NCBI GenBank assembly: GCA_937943665.1
Contig: CALEAR010000375.1
Span: forward strand, 1-5,012
DNA length: 5,012 nucleotides
Direction: 5' to 3'
Source of the DNA: an uncultured Alcanivoracaceae bacterium
GTDB lineage: Bacteria > Pseudomonadota > Gammaproteobacteria > Pseudomonadales > Alcanivoracaceae
In this document: piece after piece, positions 4,827 to 5,012 of the stretch
Numbering within the stretch: the stretch's first letter is position 1
How the letters are laid out: the number at the start of each line of letters is the position of its first letter
Position numbers and translations under genes: made by a program
The notes under the pieces: generated by a model
What the model was told of the DNA's origin: nothing
Databases searched by the model: none
The model's input: the letters and a program-made list of their open reading frames with translations, nothing else

Positions 4827-5012
4827 ATGGGCAAGCCCAACATTTCCCTATTTGCCTTAGGCGGCACCATTTCCGCCCATCACCCCCTGCGGGATGAATT
4901 GCGCCACTACCGCACTGGCCATTACACAGCACAAGAGCTGCTCAACGCCTTACCAGAAATCCACCAATGCGCCAACCAGCGGCTGTATATGCCTCTCGTG
5001 CAAATTTCGACA
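4827..5012 (+). CDS. L-asparaginase (asparaginase/glutaminase family), N-terminal part; runs off the right edge
   Basis: Sixty-two codons are visible, all in frame to the window end. The protein opens directly with a hydrophobic strand and LGGTIS at residues 11-16. This is the N-terminal asparaginase signature (xGGTI[AS]), with Thr14 in the position of the catalytic nucleophile. TGHYTAQELLNALPEI at 30-45 matches the family segment in which a Gly-Xaa-Tyr/Ser stretch precedes a helix ending in Pro-Glu. The segment MPLVQIS at 55-61 corresponds to the strand before the substrate-binding Ser/Asp motif, which falls outside the window. The enzyme hydrolyses asparagine to aspartate and ammonia. There is no signal peptide, so a cytosolic form is expected. 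It has its own promoter and ribosome binding site, 74 bp after the hydrolase stop. Subtype and completeness cannot be judged from this fragment. Confidence 0.85.
   Translation, partial: MGKPNISLFALGGTISAHHPLRDELRHYRTGHYTAQELLNALPEIHQCANQRLYMPLVQIST

Overview
The window is a compact, protein-coding stretch with roughly balanced base composition by eye. It suggests a gammaproteobacterium, probably a marine or hydrocarbon-associated one. That is inferred from the protein style and gene mix only: a KamA-family radical SAM protein, a VirS/OruR-type AraC regulator, a Baeyer-Villiger-type flavin monooxygenase and an HSL-family esterase. No rRNA, tRNA, CRISPR array or insertion sequence is visible.

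Layout, left to right. (1) Positions 1-1058, minus strand: the N-terminal 352 codons of a KamA-family (lysine 2,3-aminomutase-like) radical SAM enzyme, cut by the left edge. (2) 1059-1304: a 246-bp gap that serves as the leader and promoter region of that gene. It holds two tandem 9-bp dyads, a perfect 12-bp palindrome, a possible short upstream ORF and a tentative promoter. (3) 1305-2318, minus strand: an AraC-family regulator with a PF12625-type ligand domain. (4) About 2300-2399: the divergent control region, with TTGTCCG repeated at exactly 21-bp spacing just upstream of a TATGAT -10 box. (5) 2400-3863, plus strand: a flavin-dependent monooxygenase with the complete Baeyer-Villiger fingerprint. 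(6) 3850-4752, plus strand: an HSL/family IV alpha/beta hydrolase whose TTG start overlaps the monooxygenase stop by 14 bp. (7) 4753-4826: a short gap with a good sigma70-like promoter. (8) 4827-5012, plus strand: the first 62 codons of an L-asparaginase, cut by the right edge.

The centre reads as one functional unit. A divergent AraC activator probably binds the 21-bp direct repeats and switches on a two-gene operon. In that operon a Baeyer-Villiger-type monooxygenase would turn a ketone into an ester, and the hydrolase would cleave the ester. The order regulator / monooxygenase / esterase matches virS-mymA-lipR of Mycobacterium tuberculosis (Rv3082c-Rv3083-Rv3084) and resembles bacterial ketone-degradation BVMO-esterase pairs such as mekA-mekB. 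The KamA-like gene and the asparaginase appear to be separate units. The KamA-like protein carries Arg/Asp where lysine 2,3-aminomutase has its substrate-binding Asp293, so its substrate should be left open.
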